DNA of 64,000 nt from CALNYZ01 sp942490945 (GTDB lineage: Bacteria > Pseudomonadota > Gammaproteobacteria > UBA6429 > Thiohalophilaceae): assembly GCA_942490945.1 (NCBI GenBank), contig CALNYZ010000044.1:806001-870000 (forward strand). Direction: 5' to 3'. Position numbers and translations under genes: made by a program. Below, in pieces: positions 53,244 to 61,510 of this stretch. Numbering within the stretch: the stretch's first letter is position 1; every line of letters begins with the position of its first letter. The notes under the pieces were generated by a model. That model did not search any database, was not told the origin of the DNA, and saw only the letters and a list, made by a program, of their open reading frames with translations.

Positions 53244-56200
53244 ATGCCGGCTGAAAGAAAAGCCCGGGGAGGGAAAGTGCCTTACAGGTTAAAAAACATC
53301 AATAAAAATAAAACCGGCTGGATCCGCCGTCCGGAAGTTGGTTTTTTACTGTCGATCCTGTTATTGATTGGTGTGGGATACATCACCCTCAAGTCCATCG
53401 AAAACCGCCTTCACGGTGTGATTGCCGAGGAGCTGACCTTGTCTTTGGACAGCAGTGTGGAGTTGTTTCGACTTTGGGTCAAAAAGCAGAAAACCATCGG
53501 AACGTTGATGGTGCACGACCATTTGACTAGGAAAAACCTGCTGGGACTGATTCAAAAAACTGCGGGCGCGCGAAACTCCAGGGAAGATTTGATGGCTCTG
53601 GAAGAGGTGGCATGGCTGAGGGCCCACCTGGGGCCCCGTTGCCTGGAAGCCGGTTATGTGGGTTTCGTTGTCTTCAATAAATCTGGCCAGCAGGTGGGAG
53701 CCTTTCTTGAAAACGCCGTCGGGGAACGGCAGTTGATGAAGGAGTCTGACTTTTTTCAGCGCTCCATGAAAGGAGAAATCCTCCTTTCCCTGCCTTTTAT
53801 GTCTGAAATTCCCCTGCCTGATATCACCGGCATCATGCACCGGCGCTACCCGACTATGTTCATGTCCTTCCCTGTGAAAAGCGATCGGGGGGAGATTCTG
53901 GGAGTGGTCGGGTTTCGTCTGCGTCCGGAAGCGGATTTTTCCGGGATATTCTTGAAATCGAGGACACGCAAGACCGGTGAAGCTTATGCCTTTGGCAAAA
54001 ACGGGCGCATGCTTTCCGAAAGCCGTTTCCCGGACCATCTCATGCAGACAGGATTGATCCCTAAAGGTCCCGACAGCCAATCCATTTTGACCGTGGAGAT
54101 ACGGGATCCGGGGGGGGACATGACCCAGGGGTTTCGGCCTGCCACAAAACCGGATCAATGGCCCCTGACCAAAATGGCCCAATCCGCCACCCAGGGAAAT
54201 TCCGGGGTGGATGTTGAAGGGTATAACGATTACAGGGGCGTGCCCGTGGTGGGCGCCTGGACCTGGTTGCCGGAATATGGTTTTGGCATCACAAAGGAAA
54301 TCGATGCAAGGGAGGCTTATCAAACCGTATTGATGCTCGAAGAAATATTTAAGAGCCTGATGATAGGCCTGATCCTTTTTTATGGGGGCTTCCTCTATTT
54401 TTTCCTGAAGAAAAAACGACTGGAAAAAAATCTCCTGACCTCGGAAAACTATTATCAGGCGATCGTCAATCAATCGGTAGACCCGATTATTATCATCAAC
54501 GGGAATGGCATTGTGCAGGTGTTCAATCCGGCGGCGGAGAAGGTATTCGGTTATGCAACGGATGAAGTGTTGGGCAACAATATAAACATGCTCATGCCGG
54601 AGCCGGACAAGGGGAAACACGATTCCTACCTGGATCGGTATCTGACAACCGGTCAGGCCAAAATCATTGGATTCGGCCGGGAAGTGACTGGTTTGCGCAA
54701 AGACGGTTCCACGGTCCCCTTGGAGCTCGGGGTCAGCGAAATTCACCTGGAAAATGAGCGGAAATTTTGCGGGGTCGTGAGGGATATCAGTGAGCGCAAG
54801 AAATCCGAGGCCGACCTGTTGGCCTCCAAACGGGAAACGGAACTGGTGCTGGATTCGGTTGATGAAGGGATCTGCGGTCTGGATATTGGCGGGAAAGTGC
54901 GATTTGTGAATCCATCGGCCCTGGAGATGCTCGGGTTCACGCAACAGGAAATGATGGGCAAAAACCTGGAGGCACTGGTTCACCCTCCTGGACAAATCAG
55001 CGAGGAGCATGGGAAGAATCTATTTCCCTTCGGTGCCCTGATAAAGCAGGGCAAAAGTGTCGAGGCTAAACAGAATCACTTTTTCACAAAAACGGGGGAG
55101 GCTGTCCCGGTTGAATTCGCCCTCAATCCCATTGTTGAAAACAATATAATAACAGGTTCCGTCATTTCATTTCGCGATATTACCGAACGCCTCGAAAAAA
55201 GGAATGAACTATTAAAGGCAAAAGAGGAGGCGGAAGAGGCGAGCCGGGCCAAATCGGAGTTTTTATCGCGCATGAGCCATGAATTGAGAACCCCGATGAA
55301 CGCCATATTGGGGTTTGCCCAGTTGATGAAAAACAATCCGACCGAAAAACTGACCGTCGATCAGATGGAAAACGTGGATGAAATCTGCAAGGCGGGAGAG
55401 CGCCTCCTGTTTTTAATCAATGAAGTTTTGGATCTTGCAGATGTTGAAGCGGGCGAGATCACCCTTTCGATGGAGGCGGTCAATTTAATGGACCTGGCCC
55501 AGGAAGTCAGTGAAATGATGATACCGGTCGCGCTTCAACATTCGATCGAAATTGTCAACGAAGTGTTTTTGAAAGAGCCGGTTTTTGTCTATGCGGATCG
55601 AATCCGCCTGAAACAGGTGCTGGTCAATCTGATCTCGAACGCGATCAAATACAATGATGAAAATGGAACGGTCTGGATTCAATGTGAGCGACCTGAAAAT
55701 AATTCGATAAAAATCTCCATCCGGGATTCGGGGGTTGGTATTTCCGATGACATGAAATCGCGGCTTTTCAAGCCCTTCGACCGTGCGGAATCGGATCATA
55801 TGGGAGTGGAGGGGACCGGCATCGGCCTGACCCTTTCGAAACGACTGGTGGAAATGATGGAGGGGAGAATCCATGTCGAAAGTGAGTTGGGGGCGGGCAG
55901 TCGTTTTAGCGTGGAATTGCAGATCACGGAGCCTGAGGAAGCCGATGTTGAAAAAAACAGGAAACAGCAGGAACGCTTTAGCATGGAAGGGAATGCCCGG
56001 TTCACCGTTCTGTGCGTGGAAGACAATCCGGCAAACCGGAGATTGATAAAAAAAGTATTCCCGCCGGAAAGCGGGTTTCAGTTGTTGATGGCTCATGAAG
56101 CCAGGATTGGCATTGAACTGGCGCGGGCTCATATTCCCGATATAATTTTGATGGATATCCACCTCCCGGGAATGGATGGAGTCGCGGCATTGAGGGACCT

Positions 56201-56378
56201 TAGAATGTACCGCGCCACAAAAGACATTCCGGTGATCGCCATCAGCGCCAATGTCCACGAAAAGGATGTGGACCGCGCCATGGTCGCAGGCTTCAAACAT
56301 TACCTGAAGAAGCCTATTGAAATCGAAAAACTGATGGAAATCGTCAAAATGGAATTCAACGAGAAAAACGGAGTTTGA
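53244..56378 (+). CDS. membrane hybrid kinase: Cache, FixL-like PAS, PAS, HisKA, HATPase, REC
   Basis: The 1,044-residue protein has TM1 at about 30-50 and a periplasmic double-Cache domain to about 365. TM2 is at about 372-390. PAS1 (405-520) strongly recalls the FixL heme domain: NMLMPEPDKGKHDSYLDRYL, then KIIGFGREVTGLRKDGSTVP. His459 matches the heme-ligating His and Arg479 the O2-contacting Arg. PAS2 (530-650), HisKA (SRMSHELRTPMN), the ATPase (DSGVGISDDM, GTGIGLTLSKRL) and a receiver (VLCVEDNPAN, ILMDIHLPGMDG) follow. It is probably an oxygen or NO sensor. ATG 53244 has no ribosome binding site; GTG 53278 after GGAGGGAAA is an alternative start. Confidence 0.9.
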   Translation: MPAERKARGGKVPYRLKNINKNKTGWIRRPEVGFLLSILLLIGVGYITLKSIENRLHGVIAEELTLSLDSSVELFRLWVKKQKTIGTLMVHDHLTRKNLLGLIQKTAGARNSREDLMALEEVAWLRAHLGPRCLEAGYVGFVVFNKSGQQVGAFLENAVGERQLMKESDFFQRSMKGEILLSLPFMSEIPLPDITGIMHRRYPTMFMSFPVKSDRGEILGVVGFRLRPEADFSGIFLKSRTRKTGEAYAFGKNGRMLSESRFPDHLMQTGLIPKGPDSQSILTVEIRDPGGDMTQGFRPATKPDQWPLTKMAQSATQGNSGVDVEGYNDYRGVPVVGAWTWLPEYGFGITKEIDAREAYQTVLMLEEIFKSLMIGLILFYGGFLYFFLKKKRLEKNLLTSENYYQAIVNQSVDPIIIINGNGIVQVFNPAAEKVFGYATDEVLGNNINMLMPEPDKGKHDSYLDRYLTTGQAKIIGFGREVTGLRKDGSTVPLELGVSEIHLENERKFCGVVRDISERKKSEADLLASKRETELVLDSVDEGICGLDIGGKVRFVNPSALEMLGFTQQEMMGKNLEALVHPPGQISEEHGKNLFPFGALIKQGKSVEAKQNHFFTKTGEAVPVEFALNPIVENNIITGSVISFRDITERLEKRNELLKAKEEAEEASRAKSEFLSRMSHELRTPMNAILGFAQLMKNNPTEKLTVDQMENVDEICKAGERLLFLINEVLDLADVEAGEITLSMEAVNLMDLAQEVSEMMIPVALQHSIEIVNEVFLKEPVFVYADRIRLKQVLVNLISNAIKYNDENGTVWIQCERPENNSIKISIRDSGVGISDDMKSRLFKPFDRAESDHMGVEGTGIGLTLSKRLVEMMEGRIHVESELGAGSRFSVELQITEPEEADVEKNRKQQERFSMEGNARFTVLCVEDNPANRRLIKKVFPPESGFQLLMAHEARIGIELARAHIPDIILMDIHLPGMDGVAALRDLRMYRATKDIPVIAISANVHEKDVDRAMVAGFKHYLKKPIEIEKLMEIVKMEFNEKNGV

Positions 56379-56402
56379 AGCTATGACAAAGGAGATGGCA
56401 TC

Positions 56403-57467
56403 ATGATTTGTCCGGATTTACGGGAAGAGGCTAAAATTCTCATAGTAGATGATGAACACGCCAATATTCTGCTCCTCGAGAAGATGTTGCAGCAGGAAGG
56501 CTATACTTCAATCCACTCCGTAGAGGACCCCAGGGACGCCCGGACACGATGCGAGGAGGTCAAACCGGATATCATCCTGCTGGATTTAAACATGCCCCAT
56601 CTTGATGGATTTGGTGTGATGGAACAGGTGATCAAGGACCATAACTCCCCGCCCGTTCTGGTGCTGACGGCCCAGACCGACGACCAGATCCGTTTGCGCG
56701 CCCTGAAATCCGGAGCCATGGACTTCCTCTCAAAGCCGTTTAATTACATTGAAGTGCTCACGAGAATTAAAAACATGTTGACCGTGCGCATGCTCTATAA
56801 GCAGGCTTTGGAGCAAAATGAAATCCTCGACCGGAAGGTGATGGAGAGGACAAAAGATCTGGAAACCTCCCGCCTGGAGGCCATCCAGCGCCTGGGAAAA
56901 GCCGCCGAATACCGGGACAATGAGACCGGGATGCATGTGGTACGCATGAGCCTTTACAGTGAAATACTGGCGCGTTCAGCCGGTCTTCCGGATGCGACCT
57001 GCAAATTGATCCAGCAGGCCAGCCCCATGCACGATGTCGGTAAGATTGGAATTCCGGATCGTATCCTTTTGAAACCGGGCAAACTGGATCATAAAGAATG
57101 GCAGATAATGAAAGCCCACAGTAAAATCGGTGCGGAAATTCTTTCTCAAGGATCATCAAAATTAATGCAAATGGCCGAAAAAATCGCCATGACTCATCAT
57201 GAACAGTGGTGTGGCAAAGGCTATCCCAACGGGTTAGGTGGAGAAGAAATCCCTATTGAAGGTCGCATTGTCATGCTGGCCGATGTGTTTGACGCCTTGT
57301 GCAGTGAGCGGCCTTACAAAAAGGCCTGGCCGGTTGAGGACGCGGTTGAGGAAATTGAAAGCAAATCGGGTGTCCTGTTTGACCCCGGACTGGTGGAAGT
57401 GTTCATAAGAAACCTTTCACAAATTGTTAAGATCAAGGAGGGGTTTCCGGATACAGCCCTGGCCTGA
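56403..57467 (+). CDS. REC-HD-GYP response regulator, c-di-GMP phosphodiesterase
   Basis: The 354-residue protein starts behind AAGGAGATGGC. A receiver occupies residues 10-130 (KILIVDDEHANILLLEKM, IILLDLNMPHLDG, LSKPFNYIE). A coiled-coil linker leads to the HD-GYP domain (about 165-345) with all metal ligands: NETGMHVVRMS, PMHDVGKIGIPD, KAHSKIG, THHEQWCGKGYPNGL, LADVFDALCSERPYKKA. It should hydrolyse c-di-GMP when phosphorylated. It follows the FixL-like kinase by 24 bases, the likely cognate phosphodonor. The next gene is its degenerate relative. Confidence 0.94.
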   Translation: MICPDLREEAKILIVDDEHANILLLEKMLQQEGYTSIHSVEDPRDARTRCEEVKPDIILLDLNMPHLDGFGVMEQVIKDHNSPPVLVLTAQTDDQIRLRALKSGAMDFLSKPFNYIEVLTRIKNMLTVRMLYKQALEQNEILDRKVMERTKDLETSRLEAIQRLGKAAEYRDNETGMHVVRMSLYSEILARSAGLPDATCKLIQQASPMHDVGKIGIPDRILLKPGKLDHKEWQIMKAHSKIGAEILSQGSSKLMQMAEKIAMTHHEQWCGKGYPNGLGGEEIPIEGRIVMLADVFDALCSERPYKKAWPVEDAVEEIESKSGVLFDPGLVEVFIRNLSQIVKIKEGFPDTALA

Positions 57468-57539
57468 GGGCGTTGCCGGACTGTTTGGAATCTATGTTTT
57501 TTAATTTATTAATCAGCACTTATTTAGAAAGCAGTGGTC

Positions 57540-59096
57540 ATGCCTGCCGAATCGCCCATATTAGCCAGCCGGATCCTGATTGTTGATGATGAGCCGGCGA
57601 ATATCAAACTCCTCGAAAAAACCCTGAAAAGCGCAGGGTTCTCCAATATAAAAAGTGAAAGGAATTCCAAAAAATTCTCTGCGGTTTATAAGGAATTCCA
57701 GCCGGACCTCCTCCTGCTGGATTTGAGGATGCCCGCGCCGGACGGCTTTCAGATAATGGAAGAAATATCCGGATATGAAGAACAGGATCGTGCCCCGATA
57801 ATGGTCCTGACGGCTGAAAGCGAGTCTCATATCCGCCTGCGCGCATTAAACCAGGGGGCCCTGGATTTTTTGAGCAAACCTTTTGATTATTCCGAAGTCA
57901 TCCTGCGCGTAAAAAATATTCTCACATTAAAACAACGGTTTTTTGGCCAACAAAAATCCCGGGAAGAATCAAACGAAAATATTGCCCGGGAAACCTCAAG
58001 AAAAACGCATGACGTTGACCTCGACATCATCCAGAGCCTTTGCCGGGCAAACCGGATCCGGTTTAAGGATACCAGCGATAATTATTTGAGGGTTTGTCAC
58101 TACGCCTATTTGCTTGGGAAAAAAATAGGACTCGACGAAAAACACTGCAAGCAGATCAAAATTGCCAGTTCTACATACGATATTGGAAAAATTGGAGTTC
58201 CTCAAAGTATTTTGACGAAATCAGGCAAGTTGACCCCAGATGAATGGGAAATCATGATGACCCACACGACTCTGGGAGCGGAACTGCTGTCTGGAAGTGA
58301 CACCCCGCTGATGAAAATGGCCCAAACCATCGCCCTGGAGCATCATGAAAACTGGGATGGTTCCGGGTATCCCAAGGGGATCAAGGGAGAGGCCATCCAA
58401 CTGGAAGCCCGCATCATTTCCATTTGCGATGCGTTTGATTCGATGACCTCGGAAAGGGTCTACCGCCCCAGGATGAGTTTTGAGGAGGCGGTTACTCTTA
58501 TCAAGATAAAATCAGGAGTCCAGTTCGACCCGCGTCTGGTGGCGGCATTTGAACAAGAAGTGCCCAGGTTCACCCAAATTAAAAATGAATGTCGGGGAGA
58601 TAATGACAATGATGACGCCAGTCTGAAATTGGATTATGTGTTTGATTCGTCATCAATCAAAAAACTCAAGGAAACGCTTCCCATCCTCCTGGATTCCCAT
58701 GATGATGACAAACTCCTGATTGTGGATGACGTGCAGACCATGCGCTCCGCCTATAAAATGATCGCCCGGCAATTGGGATTCGCATACGAAAACATTATTG
58801 AAGCCTCCAGTGGTCTGATGGCCCTGAAAAAAATGGACGCCCACGAGTTCGACCTGGTCATCACCGACCTGTACATGCCGGTAATGACGGGCCTGGAAAT
58901 GATTCAGAAAATCAGAAAAAATTTAAAATATGAAAAACTGCCGATCATTGTGGTGTCTGAAGAAAACCGGAAAGAGGAAATCATAAAAATTATAAACAGT
59001 GGAGCGAGTCAATATCTGCTCAAACCCTTCAACGGCTACCAACTGGAACAAAAAATCAATCAGGCCCTGTTTGCCATGAAACGCGCCTCTCATTGA
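57540..59096 (+). CDS. REC-HD(degenerate)-REC response regulator
   Basis: The start is taken as ATG 57540; a GTG lies two codons upstream. The 518-residue protein has a receiver at the N-terminus (ILIVDDEPANIKLLEKT, LLLLDLRMPAPDG, LSKPFDYSE), an HD-GYP-like middle (about 165-345) and a second receiver at the C-terminus (LLIVDDVQTMRSAYKM, LVITDLYMPVMTG, LKPFNG). In the middle domain the HD dyad reads TYDIGKIG (His to Tyr), and DTSDNYLRV replaces E-x-G-x-H, although HHENWDGSGYP is intact. The domain therefore lacks ligands needed for a di-iron centre and is probably a c-di-GMP-binding or structural module. Confidence 0.9.
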   Translation: MPAESPILASRILIVDDEPANIKLLEKTLKSAGFSNIKSERNSKKFSAVYKEFQPDLLLLDLRMPAPDGFQIMEEISGYEEQDRAPIMVLTAESESHIRLRALNQGALDFLSKPFDYSEVILRVKNILTLKQRFFGQQKSREESNENIARETSRKTHDVDLDIIQSLCRANRIRFKDTSDNYLRVCHYAYLLGKKIGLDEKHCKQIKIASSTYDIGKIGVPQSILTKSGKLTPDEWEIMMTHTTLGAELLSGSDTPLMKMAQTIALEHHENWDGSGYPKGIKGEAIQLEARIISICDAFDSMTSERVYRPRMSFEEAVTLIKIKSGVQFDPRLVAAFEQEVPRFTQIKNECRGDNDNDDASLKLDYVFDSSSIKKLKETLPILLDSHDDDKLLIVDDVQTMRSAYKMIARQLGFAYENIIEASSGLMALKKMDAHEFDLVITDLYMPVMTGLEMIQKIRKNLKYEKLPIIVVSEENRKEEIIKIINSGASQYLLKPFNGYQLEQKINQALFAMKRASH

Positions 59097-59188
59097 ATGA
59101 TTCAGTGATGGATGTGATGGGCAGGGAAAGCCTGACAGTATGCCCAGAGCCAGGACGACCCGATGGTTGCCCGATGCGCGGGGGCTGT

Positions 59189-59998
59189 TTATTTTAGCTC
59201 CACCACGATCCGGTGCTTTATCTTTTGCGCGGGCCTTGCGTTGTGTTCAATAAATTTCCGGAAATACTCGATCTGATCTTTCGAGACTTCAATAGGTTCC
59301 TCCAGAACAAACCAGGTGACGTTTTCAGTGCAGGGGGGCGTGGTCAGGGAGCCATTGTAATAATAGTAGGTGTTGGAGTCGGGAAATAGCCCATTGGCGT
59401 CAATCCATTGATCCGGCTCCACCAGGACCTGATCGATTTGTGCCGGAATGTGGTTCCACAAATTTTGAATCGTCTCATTCCCTTTCCCATGGTTCGCCAA
59501 AATGGCAATGACCGCGTATTGGTGATCCTCCGTTTTGTGAACCATGTGGATTTCCATTTCGTATCTTTTTCCCTGGACCAGGTGTTCGCTTGGGTGGTGA
59601 AAATGAAGTTGGACCAGGTCAAAAACCTCACCTTCCCATTCGACATAGCTTCCTTTCGGATAGCTCATCATAATAGTGTGCGAATTGTTTGTTAGCCGAA
59701 GGGGAGCCTTGGAATAATGAGTACGGGGTTTCCCCAGTTTTAGCCCAGGCACATTGTCGATGTTGATTGGAGACTGCCGAACTCCCTCGCGGCACATGAG
59801 GTGCTTGCTGTGGTCCTGCTCCACTTCCCCCCAGTGTTGCGGACCGGTTCCCCCCTCATACCCCCAGGGGTGAACGGGGCCCTCATCATGGGCCTGGGCC
59901 AGGGGCTTCAGGCAGGCAAGCAATAGTGAAGCCAGAAACATCGTCATCCCGGCCTGGCTGATGATTCGCTGAAGTCTTTTAAAGCTGGATTCGAACAT
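59189..59998 (-). CDS. alpha-class carbonic anhydrase, exported
   Basis: The start is the ATG at 59998 with GGAGCG nine bases upstream; the frame is open nine codons further. There is a signal peptide (MTMFLASLLLACLKPLAQA). The alpha-class features are all visible: RQSPINIDNV, the zinc His residues in VQLHFHHPSEHLV and MEIHMVHK, and the closing NGSLTTPPCTENVTWFVLEEP. It interconverts CO2 and bicarbonate in the periplasm. It ends the minus-strand nirK operon and overlaps the protoglobin-PsiE gene by 20 bases. It is unrelated to the beta-class enzyme at 1308-1928. Confidence 0.94.
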   Translation of the reverse strand: MFESSFKRLQRIISQAGMTMFLASLLLACLKPLAQAHDEGPVHPWGYEGGTGPQHWGEVEQDHSKHLMCREGVRQSPINIDNVPGLKLGKPRTHYSKAPLRLTNNSHTIMMSYPKGSYVEWEGEVFDLVQLHFHHPSEHLVQGKRYEMEIHMVHKTEDHQYAVIAILANHGKGNETIQNLWNHIPAQIDQVLVEPDQWIDANGLFPDSNTYYYYNGSLTTPPCTENVTWFVLEEPIEVSKDQIEYFRKFIEHNARPAQKIKHRIVVELK

Positions 59999-60944
59999 TG
60001 GCGTCAGCGCTCCTTCCTTTTTCAAAAACCTGTTTATGAATGATCAGCCGGTAAGCAACACCGAGGCAAAGGACCAGGAACCCGTAGTGCAGGACATCCA
60101 TGGACTTTTCCGGTGAAAGAGAGAAAATCAGGATTTTCCTGATCAGGGCGGCAATGGCCAGGGCAATAAAGGCCTCCAGGGCAAACTTGCCTCCCCGAAG
60201 GTGGTTCATTTCCTCCTGAATCAATTCAATGGCGGCCCACAGGATCAACAGACTGCCCAGAACGGTCAATATCCCCTGTTCTATCGGGGCCTGTTTTGAA
60301 AACAACAGGTAAACATCGTACCCAAACAGGCCGATGGCAAAGAAAGCCACCAGGACCAGGGCTCCGGAAAGCAAATAGTTGAAATAACTACTGATTTTTT
60401 TGAGGGATCTCAGCAGGGTTTTTTCAATTTTTGACAGGGACAAAAAGCGGCTGATCTCCTCTTCCCGGTAGGAACTGGTCAAGACATCCAGATTGATGTC
60501 GAGGATTTTCTCCAGCGCTTTCAGCCTGTCCGTCAGGTCGGGTTGATCCGCGTAAATCTTATAGATACGCCCCAGGGTGAACACGCGAACATAATTGAAG
60601 GCCGCGTTGACATAGTGGGTTGGCAAACCCAACTTCACATGGATCTCACCGATGCGATACAGTTTCATGAAATAGGACATATCGTATTTTCCGCAAAACA
60701 GTCCCCGGTACCATTGAGATATCTTTTCCTGGTGCCGGTCAATGATGCTTTGGTCTTTCAGGAATTCTGCGGTTTGCCCAAAGTTCCAGATGAATTCATA
60801 AAAACCCTTGATAAACTCTTCGACACAGCAATCAAGATCCGATTTCATTTCCAGAAGTAACGCTTCATCCTCTTTGGTAAAGCGGTAATGATGCATCAAC
60901 GCCGGATAATTGCTCCCGATAGTGGTGTGCGTCTCTTCAAACAT
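59979..60944 (-). CDS. protoglobin domain fused to a PsiE-like membrane domain
   Basis: The 321-residue protein has an N-terminal globin-coupled-sensor/protoglobin domain (about 10-165). The family pattern IGEIHVKLGLPTHYVNAAFNYVR is present, with His102 as the expected proximal heme ligand. The C-terminal part (about 190-310) has four membrane helices (LLSGALVLVAFFAIGLFGY, GILTVLGSLLILWAAIELI, FALEAFIALAIAALIRKIL, LHYGFLVLCLGVAYRLII) in the PsiE arrangement. It would sense O2, NO or CO and act at the membrane. It lies between the CBS gene and alpha-carbonic anhydrase in the nirK operon. Confidence 0.82.
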   Translation of the reverse strand: MFEETHTTIGSNYPALMHHYRFTKEDEALLLEMKSDLDCCVEEFIKGFYEFIWNFGQTAEFLKDQSIIDRHQEKISQWYRGLFCGKYDMSYFMKLYRIGEIHVKLGLPTHYVNAAFNYVRVFTLGRIYKIYADQPDLTDRLKALEKILDINLDVLTSSYREEEISRFLSLSKIEKTLLRSLKKISSYFNYLLSGALVLVAFFAIGLFGYDVYLLFSKQAPIEQGILTVLGSLLILWAAIELIQEEMNHLRGGKFALEAFIALAIAALIRKILIFSLSPEKSMDVLHYGFLVLCLGVAYRLIIHKQVFEKGRSADANVRIQL

Positions 60945-61006
60945 GGCTCATCCCCTGACTCGTTGTGCTGGCATTTGTCTTTTCACGGCTTCGGTCAGCC
61001 CCTGGA

Positions 61007-61402
61007 TTAAAAATCTGTTTTTTTATGCAGATCAAGAAAATACCGCTCCATGTCCCTGGCGGAAAGGATTCCGGTAATCTCATTACCCTGGGTGACGGGT
61101 AAATGCCGGATATTTTTCTGTTCAAACACCGAACAGGCGTCGGCAATGGTTTGCTCGACATCAATGGTATGCAGGATCTCAGTCATCAGGGAAGACACCG
61201 GCACCGATTTTGGATCGCATTCCCCTCTTAAAACCAGGTACATCCAATCCGTTTTGGTGATAATGCCGACATAGCCCTGTTCGTTTTCAACCAAAAGAGA
61301 GCTGATGCCGTGCTGGTACATTTTGTCGATGGCCTCATGCACATAATCTTCCGGGCTTGCGGAATGGATGGTAGAGGTCATGTACTCGGCGACTTTATTC
61401 AT
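61007..61402 (-). CDS. tandem CBS-domain protein
   Basis: The 131-residue protein has two CBS domains: VAEYMTSTIHSASPEDYVHEA...GISSLLVENEQGYVGIITKTD and SLMTEILHTIDVEQTIADAC...IRHLPVTQGNEITGILSARD. CBS pairs bind adenine nucleotides and usually regulate a partner. There is no output domain. It lies 108 bases downstream of nirK and 62 bases upstream of the protoglobin gene, all on the minus strand. It is typical of small universal-stress-like regulators that accompany energy-metabolism operons. Confidence 0.9.
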   Translation of the reverse strand: MNKVAEYMTSTIHSASPEDYVHEAIDKMYQHGISSLLVENEQGYVGIITKTDWMYLVLRGECDPKSVPVSSLMTEILHTIDVEQTIADACSVFEQKNIRHLPVTQGNEITGILSARDMERYFLDLHKKTDF

Positions 61403-61510
61403 GATATCCCTCCCACGGGCTTGTGTTGAATGAAAGACCTGTCTTCTGTCAACCTGCCCTGGCGGGAAGCGTCCCTCCCCACCAGGGCTTCAGGTTTACA
61501 ATGCGACCCC

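Noticed and set aside
53361..55010. 549-codon open frame on the minus strand
   Set aside because: It lies fully antisense to the Cache-PAS kinase, has no recognisable domain and is a by-product of G+C-rich codon usage.
55485..56300. 271-codon open frame on the minus strand
   Set aside because: It is antisense to the HisKA, ATPase and receiver domains of the same kinase, whose motifs are unmistakable on the plus strand.
45723..59096. Chemotaxis operon
   Set aside because: There is no MCP, CheW, CheA or CheY-CheZ set; the CheR and CheB domains accompany hybrid kinases instead.
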